From assembly GCA_019614645.1 (NCBI GenBank), contig JABWDB010000002.1, positions 18,079,501 through 18,143,500 of the forward strand: DNA of 64,000 bases, read 5' to 3'. Within the stretch, counting starts at the first letter, position 1; each line of letters begins with the position of its first letter. The position numbers and the translations under genes were made by a program. The DNA comes from Stratiolaelaps scimitus (taxonomy: Eukaryota > Arthropoda > Arachnida > Mesostigmata > Laelapidae). The notes under the pieces were generated by a model that worked only from the letters and a program-made list of their open reading frames with translations, was not told where the DNA came from and searched no databases. This document shows, in pieces, positions 35,903-50,600 of the stretch.

Positions 35903-37650
35903 GAGAGTTCCTTTCTCCGAGATCGTCTCTCGCCCGTTGCAACGGATCGGTTTCGCTTCGACTGTCGAAAGACCAACGGATGGTTTCGGCTCTCACTGTA
36001 TTGCTTGATTTGCGGCGTCTGTTTGCGGCGTAGATTTAGCAATTACATAACGGAGTTCCAATAGATTGGGGTGCGCGTTTGTCTTTGAGAGTAGAAGAAA
36101 TAGCTCACAATATAAGAGCTGTGTTACCAAAACATAGTGTAAACCTAGTGAACTTTGGTACCATTGGCCGTGTGGGCCATTGCGTATGCACGTCGAGCGG
36201 AGGAAGGATTTGAGACAAACGTTAACGAACTGGGGGGAGAGCCACTGAATGTATAGGGTCAAATCAAGACCGGAGATCATCATGAGAGGTGGAAATTCAA
36301 ACGATCTCACAGAGAGAGTACCTTAACTAATATTGCGGGTTGGAGTTGATGAGGGAGGGGGCAGCCAAAGCAGGTGTAATGGAGAAAAAACGAAAACAAG
36401 ATGTGTTTTCTAGTACCCGATGAATCAACGAGGAACCAATTAGTGACTATGCTCCGAAAGGTGGCCATTAGTCGTTTATTTCGATGTAAATAAATATGTA
36501 CTTATATTTTTCCAAATATTCATTGTTGTCAGTGAGTTGTTGTGCTACAAGAAGCTTCAAATTTATTGTTATAACTTGCATGGGCACATCAGGTACAGTA
36601 ACATTACAGCACGTTATATCCGTTTAGGTCACCATGATTGGCCAGAAAGACGGCCATTATTATTATTATCATTATTGATAGCATCGTGAGACCCACGAAA
36701 AACTAAAACAGTGTCAGCTGCTAGCGGGTGTTCATAAATGATGAGTCGAAGTGATGCTTGATAATGAGGTCCGCAGGCATGTAATCTTCTTGGAGCCTGT
36801 GATTTTTGTTGACGGTAATATCAGGTTGCAAAATTTAGTAACTTGAGTTCTCAAAAATAATATTTATTTATGTTCTATAAGGTGGTGATTTATTAAAGGC
36901 TCGTAAAAGGATATGGCTAGAAAGAATGGCTTTCACCTTTGTTATATTTTTGCGTTTCTTTTCTCTCCTTGTTTATTTAATCCCAAAAGTCGTCAAGGGT
37001 AAATTTCGTCCTGAGGTCTCATGAAGATATCAAACGGAATTTGAAGACTGTCTCGTCATAAGTGATATCAATCCTAGCTTTTAACAACGGTTAAGTCCGA
37101 AACTATGTACGATATGCTTATGTCAGGGTCAAGTCGGAATGAAGTATGTGCAGTACCCCAGATCTTACGCTAATAAATCGTCGCTCGAAGTTGCTAGCAG
37201 GCATTCCGTGTATATGATGTGTAGTTCATAATAGTTGATAATATTGATTTCTATTAATGGCGATTACGAAATGCTTAAAATTGTCCACCTGTGTGTTTTG
37301 GCATGAGTTTCGCTTCAATAAGTTGCAAGTTGATATTTTGGTTATCATATCTTCCTATTCTTTTATAGATGTTTTTTCGCCTCCACTTCCTCGGACTTCC
37401 GTTGACAGCCTTCAAGAGCTACTGAGATAGCTATTTCTATTTCGTCTATCATTTGCATTTTCTTCTAGATATCACGATAATTTCATGGGCTGCTTTTAGG
37501 CGCGATCCAGTTGAACGACGAAGTTCGTCGTGCTGGACTCTTATTCACTACGCTGGCTGATTAACGAACAATCGATTGTAAAGGGAATAAGTGCACTCAT
37601 TTCATTACTTGGAAATAAACTAGATTATATATTATACTTAGTGCAGCCCA
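35903..37650. other. LSM8 3' UTR and gene-free DNA
   Basis: The first part is the LSM8 3' UTR up to an AATAAA at 36489-36494. Beyond it lies AT-rich DNA with a short ATT repeat near 36658-36671 and no recognisable gene. Confidence 0.5.
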
Positions 37651-37718
37651 GTGAGATGTACATCAAAATGAGCATACTACCATGCATGGAAGTTTGCTCA
37701 TTTTGATGTATATCTCAC
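37651..37718. ncRNA. 68-nt foldback, candidate microRNA-like hairpin
   Basis: The arms 37651-37674 and 37695-37718 are 24 nt each and complementary at 23 positions. The single exception would be a G-U wobble in RNA from the plus strand. They enclose a 20-nt loop that itself contains the palindrome CCATGCATGG. The left arm starts GTGAGATGTACATC. Size, pairing and loop fit a pre-microRNA. The near-perfect pairing is also compatible with a miniature transposon palindrome. I do not recognise the mature sequence. The strand is undetermined. Confidence 0.4.
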
Positions 37719-38182
37719 CTTGTTCAATCGCTCCTCTGGTCTCACCAGTTTTACCAGCAAGTGTCATGTTTACTTTTTTTCTGCTGTCTCAAGTCTCACG
37801 TTTTCTGTGATGCTTTGTATCCAACCAGAATGTAAAATTCACGTGAGTTAGCGCAGTCACTGTCATTGACATGTAATGATACATACTCATATATACGTAC
37901 TTTATACATGAATAAAGTTCTTATACATCTCAGCATCAACCACACGTTGATGAGGAGCAAACGTATGTAACAAGCTTCATCATGTGCTATAAACCATTCA
38001 TGTTGACCACATATGGGGAGCATAAAGCTGTGCTTCGTATGATTTCGGCGGCTGAGAAATCGATCATTATTTCAGCGCATTGTTGATGATATCCCGTTAT
38101 TGAATGGCCGAGTGAAAAGGGAGCCATCGTCACGAGATCACGAACAACAACGCCCGTCCTCTCTCTCTTAATCGATTACGTT

Positions 38183-38185
<3 letters not shown>

Positions 38186-38226
<41 letters not shown>
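38186..38226. repeat. (TA)n microsatellite
   Basis: About 20 uninterrupted TA units. Confidence 0.95.
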
Positions 38227-38229
<3 letters not shown>

Positions 38230-39097
38230 TCAGTTTGGATTACGCCAACAGCGGCGTTTCACGACACAAACAATTTCCATCCACTCACGGATAGTGCGGT
38301 AGGTCTGTGTGGCCTGACAGCAGTTGCACGGTATCCAGACCCTCAACCCTGCCGTACTCTGCCATCCGCCTGGTCTGCGGCCATTCTGCTGTGAACGACT
38401 CTCCCGCGCTGGCCCTAATGTCCACTGTGGGAATCTGGTGTTCCCACTCACGGCCACTGTGGTTTCTTCTTCTGGCATCGCTGTCGCTGCTTTCGCTGGC
38501 GGTTCCACTACCGTTCTATCTTACTCTCTGTCAATCTCTCTCCCTGTCTCTGTCTCGCTGGCCAGAGAAGACACGAACATGAAAAGGGCCGTACGGGCGT
38601 AGGCGATGGCAGATAGCAATGCATATGGTGGGAATAGCATGGCTATCGAAAACGATCGATGGCTGGCGATGTTTACGCCGTCATCGTTACTATCGTCGCG
38701 ATTATAAAATGTCTATTGCGTCCCCTCCTCGCCTGCCATCTACTAACGTGCCTCGTATGAATTAATGCTCGAATTCTGTTGCATTCGTTCGGGGGTGGTC
38801 TCTCTCCGGCAACCCCCATCGGACTGGCGGCTTAAGCACACCGCATCATCACGAACCATAATGTTAGATACTACGTTACAGCCTCTCCCTTCTCGTAGAA
38901 TGCAGGCAGCTGTCTTCCTGGATTCAACGACGAAATTTGAGATAGGTACCGGCTATCCATCGGGCGTACCAAATTAACATCAGCAGCAAGAAATTACAAC
39001 AAAGCTCTAGGGAGAGAGAAGGAGATAAAATCAACAATTGTAAGTCCAGCCTATCTTAGCATTTCCTCTCTCGCTGGAATCGCACCCCGAAGAGGGT

Positions 39098-39132
<35 letters not shown>

Positions 39133-40641
39133 TATACAGTACGTTCGAGCATGTGCTGCATATCGTCCTGGCTATTAAGAGATGTTTTATTCGATTGGCA
39201 TGTCTACAGCCAAGTGTGCATGTGTGTGCGTGCGCATCTCGATACTCCTGTGTAGTCCAGTATCTGTCTGAGTATTGCATGTCAGTTGCGGTCAGTTTTC
39301 GCCATCTAGATACAATGCGTGATAGTTTTATTGCACCACCACCATGGCTATACATAGTCGCTATACTCGTTAAGAAGGACATCCTTTTCTCCCACTGGTG
39401 GTTTTTCTCTTGACGAAATTTATCTTTCATCGGATAAATCAGATCAAGCGAAGTTTTCTTTTTGAGCTCGTATGCGCGTACGCTCATACGCGGCCCAGGC
39501 AGACAGACTCGCACACTGATGGACGCATACGGCCGGCCGCGCGCGAGTTGATCGTAACCTAAGTCAGCATTCGTAAATTCAGCTTCATCCCAGCCAGTGT
39601 CGCGGTCCATTGTATATCCAGCGAAAATCGTTCATTGAGATAAACAGAGGCAACGCGTATGAGAATTGTGGAGAACTTGAGGGCGTCGCGAGCACAAGCC
39701 AACGTCGGTGCCTCATGCCGTCCGTTGAGGAATCATTGACTTGATGCCGTAAGTGCGGACGGGATGCGTATGAGTATGTTGTGGTCTACGGAGAGTTACC
39801 AGTCGGCTGGACACAGCAGCAGTGATCCACCGGCGGAGACATCGCTACACCCACAGCAAAGGCTAGACACGCCCCTTCGAGTAGCCATTGTTCTGTCCAT
39901 TGGGTTGAGGAGGAGGGTGGCGGCGAAAACAATACGAAACGATTCATAAAATCGGCCAACCCGGCGGTGTTTCTCAACCTATGCGCCTGTCTCCGCCTGC
40001 GGTGAGCTTTTATTTGAATTGTTTGTGAGTTTCACACTCTGTGAGGCATATTACACGACACGTGTGTATGTAGCATATTATAGAAATTGAACGCGCGAGA
40101 ACGGGTTGCGACCCGAAGAACTGTTGAACAATATTCCAATTTATCTAATAATGAATCTTGAATTCAAGGTAATTTTTGCGATATGTCACAGCTAGGCGGC
40201 ACGCCCAACGATGCCGTAATCACATTCCATATTTTGTATTATCAGCTGGAGCGGGGTTAATGTTACGATTGAGAATCCCAAGCGATACATTTTGGGAGGT
40301 GCGAACGTTTAGACAATAATGAAAATACGAGACGTCTCGTCCAAGAGCCTTTGCCTCGGACGGGGATGAGGAATCACCGTACCTTGGTTCCATGATTAGA
40401 ATTTCGTGTATGTGAAACAAATAATCAGTTTTACAAATTTTTACATGATTTGAAATGGTATTGCCAGCATTCTGTGCACTCGTAGAATTCGATAGTTCGC
40501 ATAATTAATATGATATTGTGGTAGAAAATTTTGTTTCAACCGCTAACTTACATTCATGGCAGATCTCTGTTTTTTTTTTTGCTGCTAAGTATAGACATAT
40601 TTAACACACGAGGAAACAAACTCATATCTGCACCAAATACT

Positions 40642-40670
40642 TTTATTATTATTATTATTATTATTATTAT
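40642..40670. repeat. (ATT)n microsatellite
   Basis: About nine ATT units. Confidence 0.9.
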
Positions 40671-43060
40671 AAAAAATAATGTTAACATTATTATTTCATA
40701 TGAGCACTCGGGTGGTTGAGCTAATTGAACCCCGCACTCATCCGCAAATCCGCCGATCGTTACGAAATTGAATAGTACTTAAAACCACGACAATACCGAG
40801 AAGGAAAGGCGCAAAATCCGCAGGGAGGTAGTTTAGTGCGCGAATCTCGCTTGGAAGCTTGTTTCAGAGCCTTGAGCAAGAAACGAAAGCGTCAATGGCT
40901 GACACTGCTGAAAAATAGTGCAGACAGAAGAAGGATATTGGAACAGCCATCGTATCACCCGCTGTGCTGGCACCGGCTCTGTTAATAGCAGAAAATCGTA
41001 TGTAGCAAATTTGACAGTCATCATCAGTGGTGATAAGGATCCAGCAGCTTGAGCAATCTCAAGGAGCACAGTGAGATCATCAGAAAATGTCGAATTCTCT
41101 GGTCGACCGTCAGTGTTACCACTGGTTGCGATGTCCCACGGCACCGCCTGATGAAAAGCGGATGCACCAGCGGCATAGTCTCAACTTCTTCTATCGAAAT
41201 ATCCTTTCACAAGAGATCATCATCTGTGGCGCGAGCAGGTGACCCATTCAGCTGGCGACGCAGCGTTGCCCGTTTTGTCCGAAATCCAGCCTAGCCAGGT
41301 CTCGTCGACCTGAGTGTCTTCGTCGGACGACGGACTCGTGTCTATCGCTCGTATCCTGCGTCTGTTCAATCCTGAACTAACCCCCAAACTAATCTCGTCA
41401 CTACCGCATAGATGATACCAAAACAGAGACAAAACCGACCTTCTCGGAGTGTTCCTCGTTTTGTTGGTTCTCACTGATCGCTCCTTCCATCTCTCACTTT
41501 CTAGGTAGGTCCCCCCACGAGTGAGGGTTGTGCCCGATTCGTCGTCATCATTCTTCGTGCTGCTGTTTCTGCTAGACTGCTTAGCGAAAACGTCGATGTT
41601 CGACCTATTCCTCCTAAACAAGAAGAAAAAAGGGGTGGAACGCAGGCTGTATCGTTTGCTGGGCGAATTCAGGCTGGATAGGAGATAATGAACTGGAGAC
41701 ACGGCCGGTGTTTTCTTTGTTTGTATTGTCTCGGCCGCCAACTGCCGCGCGTGCCTGCTGCATTTTATGGCGGGTTGCTTGTCCCAGCCGGCCTAGTAAC
41801 GATGGTGACTTGATTGCTCGTTTTGATCTTCTTCTCCATCTCTGTCCGGTCGTGTGTCCCTGAATATCTGTCAAAACTTCGCCGATTTCTCTCTCTCTCG
41901 CTCTCTCTGGGATTACCTCGCTTGTTGTGGAACACAGCAGAAGTTGTGCCTACTGTCCACAATTAGCAGATCAAGCTAATTGTGACAAATTATAATCGAC
42001 ACACAAGACACACACTCCCTTCTGTGGAGACGCAGAGGCGAGCGATATATAGAGGTGATAAGTTGAAGATAACGCCCACGTTAACCCACCCTTCTATTAC
42101 TTCGAATGTTTATCCATATCTCAGACTGAACTTGTCGGCCGATGCATTGTACATTGTGCTTATGTCAGGTCCTCAAGATTCATGAAAATTTTATATACTC
42201 TGAGCATCTAGAGATTCACCTTTGAAGTGCATTAAGCACTTCCACCTGAGGAGATCGTGATGTTTGCCTCGAACTGCTTATTTCCAATATAATTTGCTAG
42301 CACATTATATACATACATAGCACCAAGTGAATTCCGCCTATGCCGTTCCGGTATGATTTAAACATTTCGATCTGTTAACAAATTGGCTGACTAACGGCCC
42401 AGAATATCATATGAGTCTCAATTTATAATGATAGTCATATAACATAAAAAATATTTTTTTTCCGAACACAATCGCTTGTTAAAGAGGCAGTCATTTCATG
42501 GAAGTAATATTTCTATAAGTGGTAGCAATACATAACAATACTATGTGTTAAAATATAGACTGGTCGGCTAAGTGGCTCCGACCCTATAAAAGTAGTCCAA
42601 TGTGAATCTTGTAGGGAGAGGAAGAATGCGCTTTTCCGTGGCTACGCATTTGTATCACATCTATTGGGGTTTGTGAAGTTCGTTCGTTCCAATGTAAGCT
42701 AGACAGAATGTCCGCACCTGCTAACACACATATAGTTGACATTTTGAGCACACCAGCGACCAGTATAAACGCCCCGTCCAATCGCTCCTTATACTAGCCT
42801 CAATCGTATTGCTTGTGCACCTATTTATAATCGCTCGTCGTATTTAGGTTCAAAATGAATGGATCTATTTGGAGCGCGCTAGCTAAACTGTTCAATGTAA
42901 GCTAATTGACCCTGCGACAACCTTCCATGCGGCTTTCTTCACAATCGATTCAGTGGGTAGAAGAACAAGCGGTAGCCCAACTGCGTTTGTGGTACCACAG
43001 ATCCGTTAGAGAAGCTAACCGCCAAGATCTCGCTTATCGACGGCCGACTGTCTAAGCCTA

Positions 43061-43246
43061 AGGTTTTCGGGCTGACTCTCAGCCAACATTTAACGTCCAC
43101 GGTACAACTGCTTTTTAGCGTTGTCTCGTAAGACGGACCCCTTTAAATGCAAATGTACAACGGTGGGGATCGAGCCCGTGCACCTACGTGTCTCTCCTCC
43201 GATTGCGAGGCGCAGACGAGTCCACCACCAAACCACCGGGCTCGAC
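43061..43246 (-). mobile_element. tRNA-derived SINE, near full length
   Basis: Read on the minus strand, the element has a tRNA-like head. The A-box region is GAGCCCGGTGGTTTGGTGGT and the B box is GGGCTCGATCCCC. A non-tRNA body and a tail containing the hairpin GGCTGAGAGTCAGCC follow. A near-perfect direct repeat flanks it: GACTGTCTAAGCCTA at 43046-43060 and GACTGTCTAGCCTA at 43247-43260, a target-site duplication. It is clearly similar along its whole length to the copy at 55.58 kb. The family is not one I can name. Confidence 0.8.
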
Positions 43247-44060
43247 GACTGTCTAGCCTACAGCGCCATAAACGAATCTCGCAAATCCCAAACGATACCA
43301 TGCAATGTGTTGCCAGGGGAAAGTAATGCCCTAATCGGTCTGAGGCTTGCTTCCTCGCAAATATTACTATAATTGTAGAAATCTTGGGATAAATATGTAC
43401 GACACAAGGTGCAATTTACACATTTTTAATTGTAATTTTTGTTCGTTTCTATTTTTCAGATACAACGAAAGCGTTTGCACAATTTCAGTTCCGTCGATAT
43501 ACCTCAAGTTGACATCAATGAAATGTAACCTAGACGTCACAATAAACGTCGATTCTCAGATGTTAGCGCAAAATAAGTGAGGGGTCAGATGAAGTTGAAG
43601 GTCTCGGACTGGCAGCGTACGGCAACTAATCGACTGGCCTTCGATCGGTCATAGCTGGGTGACCCACTAACCTACGCTTCGATTGTTAATAATTATGAAA
43701 TCGGCCACCTGTCTGTCCGTTCTTGAAGCTCATATACCCATAAACGTAAAATAAATATTTAGCCATATTTTTTTCTTGAGGGGCTCGTAAGAACCACAAT
43801 TCAAGACATCTAATTTGCAACAAACACGCACATCTATCGGCAGGTAGCAAAACAAACATTCACTCGAACAATCGACAAACTGCGTTAAGTAAAAAGCGCA
43901 ATAGCCTCATCATACAACCATGTTTACAGAGTCGACAGGAATACGCTTGGTTTCATAATATACATACGCATAGAAGGCAATTTCCGTCAAGCTGGTCAAT
44001 GTGATGCATTTTTCACCCGAGCAATTTGCAACACGTTAAGAAATTCATCTATTCAATACC

Positions 44061-44603
<543 letters not shown>

Positions 44604-45281
44604 AACTTTTTCGTTTTATTCGGCAATTATAGCGCCTATTTTTTTTCCTTCCTTTTTCTCTTTCTCTTGTGACGATGCCAGAAAACCGCATCGCCGTAGA
44701 CAAACCGACATTTCGCCATCGATGCGGGGATGGGGCAGAACCTGAAGTGTGCATTCGTTTTTCTTCGAAGTGTCTGTCCACACCGATCTATTACGGCTTC
44801 TATTTTGCGCTTTTGTTTCTGAGAATATACCGATATAAACTTTGCTAAAGGAAGAGGAAGAAGCTCCATATTATGAGATTTAAGCTAATTCATTTGGTAG
44901 GGTTTTTGTTGTTGTTCAGCGTAATGCTTATGAGATACATTCATGATTGCCGTGTCATGTGGCATATTTTGGTCGACTTCGTATGCTACACAGTAGTGTG
45001 GTGGTAGTTTGCTGCAGTTATTCAAATATTTAGCAAACGCACGCCAGATGAGGTTAGAAGGACCACAGCACATTTTAATGGTATGGTCCCATTTTTGAGA
45101 TTGTTTATGTTATGTCTATTGATCTATATGATCAATGGTGGCGAACATCCCGTACAATGGGTTGTACGCTGCGTGTTTAAGAATCGAAATGACCAGCAAA
45201 CGACTCGTTGCTACTGACCTAATCTCAGCCTACCCTCGAAGCTGGCGACTGGCTATGAGTTTCGCTTCGATATATAACCTA

Positions 45282-45343
45282 GGTTTTCGGTCTGACTGTC
45301 AGCCAACATTTAACGTCCACGGTACTGCTTTTAGTATTGTTCC
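45282..45343 (-). mobile_element. 5'-truncated SINE copy
   Basis: This copy holds only the last part of the SINE, including the tail GTTGGCTGACAGTCAGACC and its CCGAAAACC end. A perfect 11-bp target-site duplication, TATATAACCTA, flanks it at 45271-45281 and 45344-45354. Five-prime truncation with a duplication is the usual outcome of LINE-driven target-primed reverse transcription. Confidence 0.75.
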
Positions 45344-45354
45344 TATATAACCTA

Positions 45355-46730
45355 CAATAATTCCAATGAATGCTTTGCCTGTTGACAGCAGAGCTTGTTA
45401 TTCCTTGATTGAATAAATGACTGATTCCGGATGGACGGCGCCAACGACCAGATAAATCCACAGGTACCCATCCGTACAGAGTTATTACGCTAGCGTTTTG
45501 ATTAAATTCGCCGGGGCGAGGTCGAAGATACATATATGGAGCATTCGGGCCGGCGTTAGCATGAGGCCGAGGAGAAGATGAGCGTCCGTCGTACGCGTGT
45601 TAATGTTTTTAGCCTGCGAACAGCTCTCGGCTCGACACGCGGCCTGTGGGCGGCACCGCAATAATGCGCCTGCTTCCATCCAATTCTTGCTGGCTTGATG
45701 AAAATAACAATAAAGACATTTATTCAATAAATAATTTTTTTTTGAAAATGTATCCAACACGACGCTGTGTCGAGTAGCGACTGCAGCAGCACAATCGAAG
45801 CATGTATCATGGAAATCATTTTTTTTTTCACTCAAGATTCATGATCTGATATACAATGTACGGACAGAGGTATACGGAGCAAGAGCTCTGCTTTTCAAAC
45901 ATAACGCAATGGTATGCAAAATTCGGGGTAGGTTCTTCCTCCATCGGGCTTACTTCATTTCACCGCCCGTGTCGATTCGACCAACGGTATTCGTGCACGG
46001 ATATTACAAGCTATCTTGGCTGACAAGACAGTATGAACTCGATATAGCTGTCGGACTAGGTCAGCCGATGTCGATATGTTACGAAAATTTCATAGTATAT
46101 ATATATACAATATATATCAGATGTCTGTTGGGTGTTATGAATGTGTAGCTATTATATTTCGTTAGAAATTCGATCTCAAACAACGTCGGGTACCATCGAT
46201 TTGTTAGGGCTAAGAAACAACCTCGCTGCAAACCGAATATCGCAGTTTTGCAATGCTATTCATAGAACGTTGTCATAATCACTGGGAGAGAGCGTAGTTG
46301 ATATTCGCGATGGCCGCACTAAAACGGCGGGCTGGTGATCAGCTCTGTATTTAGATAAGGTCATCGATTTCAACAAAAATTACTAAACATTGGCTGCGCC
46401 AGCGTTGAATGCGGCTGAACGCGGAACCTTGTGGCCTTGCGTTGCTATTGGGTGACGCCCTATTCACGTCCGTGTCCGCCCCGTGACATTATTGTTATCA
46501 GTACTTTGCCAGACTACGATTATACCAGGCTGTTCAGCTGATGGCTGTTGTTATAGCTACGATTCGCAAACCGCCTATTAGCGGGAACCTTCGAATGTCA
46601 CCTTCGACCAATTCAATTTTCATATATGATCAACCAAGCCAATTATTTAATAGGGGTGCCACTTTGAACCACGGTTACGACAGTTCTGCACCCTAATACA
46701 CCATGCCATAGTACAATACACTATACACGC

Positions 46731-46775
<45 letters not shown>

Positions 46776-47590
46776 CATATGCGCATGTTCCTATACGAAA
46801 AGAAGAAAATATGTAGGCATGAAGAGATATTGTGCACTAATATGGATCGCATGACGTCCTGGACAAGTCCTGCAATCACGGATGCATGTGCACCGGTATA
46901 ACGATATTCACCGGCATCATGTCTTCTCGAAACGCTCATTCGGTGGACCCGGCTCCGGCCATTCGGAACAAACACCCTTTTCCTTCGCTTCGCCCTTCTG
47001 ACAGGAAAGAAAGAGAGAAGAGAGAGAGGTGGCGTAGAAGAAGAAGAAAAAAAACAAAATCGTCATAAATAAAAAGAGCTGCGATCTGACCCGACCTAGT
47101 TTCTTATCGTTGAATGAACGCAGCGGTCTCGCCATTCGGCCAATGAACGGATATACGATACGGCTATACCACTGTATAAATACGTAAATGCAATCAGTTG
47201 AGGGCAGGCCATCCGCATCCGCCCAAAGTGTCGTAATCTGACGTCATCTGACGCGTCCAACGATTCCGAAGTGGGACTCACCGATGGTAGATAAAAATAA
47301 GGCGGTACTACAAAATCTAGTAGAATAAAAACAAATAAGAACGGCGTAGTTCAGATACAGTACAGCCGCCATACGGACGGATGGATGCACGGGCATCATC
47401 AAGCCAACCGTGTGCTTGAAGAAGATGATTGGCAAACTGGTTGGCAAAGGCTCGCATCGATTTCGATGAATTAATTTTTATTGCCACTAGAATACATATA
47501 TATATATATATATATATGTATTTATATTTGCACATGTGAAGATTCGATCGATCTTTGTCGCGTGCTGACAGTCATTAGTGGCGCATAGGT
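45355..47590. other. Gene-free stretch
   Basis: No recognisable gene. It contains (TA)n at 46734-46774 and 47497-47516 and short purine-rich runs near 47000-47060. Confidence 0.5.
46734..46774. repeat. (TA)n microsatellite
   Basis: About 20 TA units. Confidence 0.95.
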
Positions 47591-47599
47591 ACCACAATG

Positions 47600-47665
47600 C
47601 AAAAGGAATACCGTGGATGCTAAATGTTGGCTGAGAGTTGGCCCGAAGACATTTAGACTTTCGGA
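47600..47665 (+). mobile_element. 5'-truncated SINE copy
   Basis: A 66-bp tail fragment of the same SINE, containing ACCGTGGATGCTAAATGTTG and GGCTGAGAGTTGGCCCGAAG. Perfect 9-bp direct repeats, ACCACAATG, flank it at 47591-47599 and 47666-47674. Confidence 0.72.
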
Positions 47666-47674
47666 ACCACAATG

Positions 47675-50600
47675 AAGCAGATTCGGATTGACAGTGGATG
47701 CTACTTTGATAGATTTCAAATACAGCTCATTTACATGAAGATATCAAGTTCTCCGTCATCACGTCCGGATGCAATGGTTTTTTTCATCGGATGGCCACCA
47801 AGCTGTTGCCCTGCAGTTCATAGTGCCAGCAGCGGCAAGAAGCGTGCGAGAAACCTATATGTATATATATATATACACCGACGCTCATCCAACAGTAGGA
47901 CACGAGCGCGGACTAGAGTTGGCGGCCGCCGGCTAGGGCAAGGCCAACTCTAGTATACATATTTATTAAAGGTTTTTTAACAAACACCACAGGGTTCGTC
48001 CAGGAGGGGACTCACGGCATATATGAATGGGTTCGGTTCAATACCTGCCACCGGTTTTGAATCACTGTTTGTCGACGTGTTATTTATCCATCATTGGGCC
48101 TTAATTTCCATGCGGATATATAAAGCTATATATATATATATTTTTTTTATATAATTAGGTATATTATATTATCTGCCATTCATTATATTTGCATTCTCAG
48201 TGCACTGATCGTGTTTTCAATGCGATCCAAGTTTCACTGCTGCGAACGTATCTTCATGCGTCGCATCTGACGATATCCACATGAGGGTCATATGGGTCCT
48301 TGGTGATTCTGGGTGCGCGAAAGGGAGAGACCAAGAGAGAGAGAGAAAGAACGCGACCATTTACTAGTCAAACTCACTCATCAAGTGGCCATTAAACGCA
48401 CATTATCCAATGGGCCCGCTCGCCTCGCCGAATCGGTTCACAAACGAATGGCTATTATGTCATACGCTTTCAGATATGAAACTACCGCTCACAACCGCAG
48501 CCTTCAGCTCTCCTAGATAGCTTAAGAGGAGTTGATGTTCGTGGCAGCATTACTGCATGGCAGCAGGAGCAGCGTCGTCCAATTTGGCGTGAGCACGGGC
48601 TGATGGCGGCAGTAGCAGCGACCAGCGGGCGACCTCTCTGTCATAGCGTGACCACCCTATGAGCGAGTGAGTGTCGCTGAAACCGTCGTCCGATCGGTCT
48701 CTTCAGAGACTCAGCGAGGGACTTCGTCTAGCCAACTAACTAAAACTAACGACGAACGTTTTGAGGGGATTGATCTGCCAATAGGATGCGGGATGACCAA
48801 TGCGGGGAATAGTTAGAGGAGTGCGCGATGCGCGGCGACTCCGTCTCGGTGGAGATATCTCTCTATACCTTCTCGACGACCCATTATGTAGGCTCTTCTG
48901 TCGGCCGGCAAAAGTGAAGTGTCCGAATCCAGTGTTTTCGATCTGGCCACAGCAACGTCCACAGTGGCGGCCGGCGACTTCTGCTGCCGGTGGATTGTTT
49001 GGAGCGTGCCCAAGCGTAGTTGCTCTCGAGTTGGCTGATATTGACATCATCACTTGGGGGGGTTCCTCTAGCCAAAGACTCATAGCATAGCCATCGAGCC
49101 GTTTCGCCACCGGCACAGCCAGATCATCGGTCGCTGCTCGAGTCGCTGCTGCTGCGGCTGCGGCTGCTACTGTTGATGCAGCAGCTACAACTTCGATTAG
49201 TGAGTCGAACTGTTTTACTTAACCGGGGTCACGACTTGTAAATGGATTTCGTCAGTTGGATAGTGGCACCCCACCCGTACATTTCGGCTTTCTCTCCCTC
49301 CCTCTCTGTCTCTGCTCTGTGTGTCCACATAGCCACCGAGTCGAAGCGGCGGTAGCGCCGGCAGCTAGTATTGCTACAATTGTGTAACCTTCGGTAAAGG
49401 TATAATAAAAGAAACCACAGATAGATGAGCACACGTTAGCTGCAACAACTGACATGCCGTGTCTTATACTCAGAGAGCAAATGAGGCAGACACCACGGAC
49501 CGAGATGAATCTACAGCTAATCTAAGCAGTTCATCCGGCGTTCGTTTCGTTAGATCAATATGACAATGTCCGGTTGACAACATTTGAATTTCGCTGCGAG
49601 TAAATTTCGGCTGGCTATTGACAGCTAAGTACTTCCTGTGTACAACAAACATGTGTTTATGAGGAAATATCTTCGAAGCACGACGGCAGTCAGCTTCGCT
49701 CGCGACCGTACCACGTATCTGTATACCCACAGGGTAGAGGTCAATTGATCATGTTTACTGCCCACCGACAACACTCCCTCCCCCATTGATTTAATCATTT
49801 TTCTTGTCATATTTACCGTTGTAACTCAACATACCGCCGCCGCCGCCACCACCACAAGGCAGCATTGACGCAGTTCCCTTAGGTCGTGGATGGACGCAAC
49901 CGTAGTTCGCGATGTTAGTCTTCTTTTTATTTCGTCAATTATCATTTGCGTTGTCATGACTCGACATAGTCTACATAGAAGATTGGTTAGCAGGCAATTT
50001 AACTCTAGGCAAATAAATAACCATTGACTGTCCCGAGCCTGACACCTGAAGATATCGTTCACTAATAATAAATATATTAAACTCGACGATCTCCCCATCA
50101 TATTTCTGTTAAGCCATATGATACGGCACCTATAGTATCTGGTGATGCTTACACCCGGGACGTATCTTACGAAAGCCATTTTGCAAACGTGCTCTTGCAT
50201 GATCGTTGACGATCCAGCACCGAATCTTTGCAGTTCGCCCTGTCACCGGGGCAGCATATTGTTATCATGAACTGGCAAAAGTTAGCTCGTTCCTTGGCTC
50301 AGCATCAAGCTAGGAATAACTCCAAGGCGGCCTTTCAGTGCGACGATGCGCACGAATGTTTAACGGACACGAGACATGAGACTATAGCATGATACGATGT
50401 CGCCGCATACTCCTCGCTTTGACGGCGTTCGCTAGCTGCTCAAAAAGGCAAGAGCCTCCTCTCAAACCTTAATGACGCTCATATATATATATATATACCT
50501 GGCGGGCATACTTTGTTGCACGCGTTTGTTGCGCAGACATAGTGCCTTCGTCCTTTAAATAGCTTATGACTACTACGGCTACTACAATGAGGAGTGCGTC

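Larger units (their letters stand above)
37719..43045. other. Gene-free stretch with microsatellites
   Basis: No recognisable gene. It contains (TA)n at 38186-38226 and 39100-39130 and (ATT)n at 40642-40670. Several minus-strand ORFs of 100-185 codons (39056-39610, 40833-41144, 41220-41741) show no domain, and one of them reads through a (TA)n tract. Confidence 0.5.

Noticed and set aside
39056..39610. 184-codon ORF on the minus strand
   Set aside because: It reads through a (TA)n tract as Tyr-Ile repeats and has no recognisable domain, so it is probably chance.
40833..41741. Two minus-strand ORFs of 103 and 173 codons
   Set aside because: Their sequences are partly protein-like, but I recognise no family, and no good splice pair joins them.
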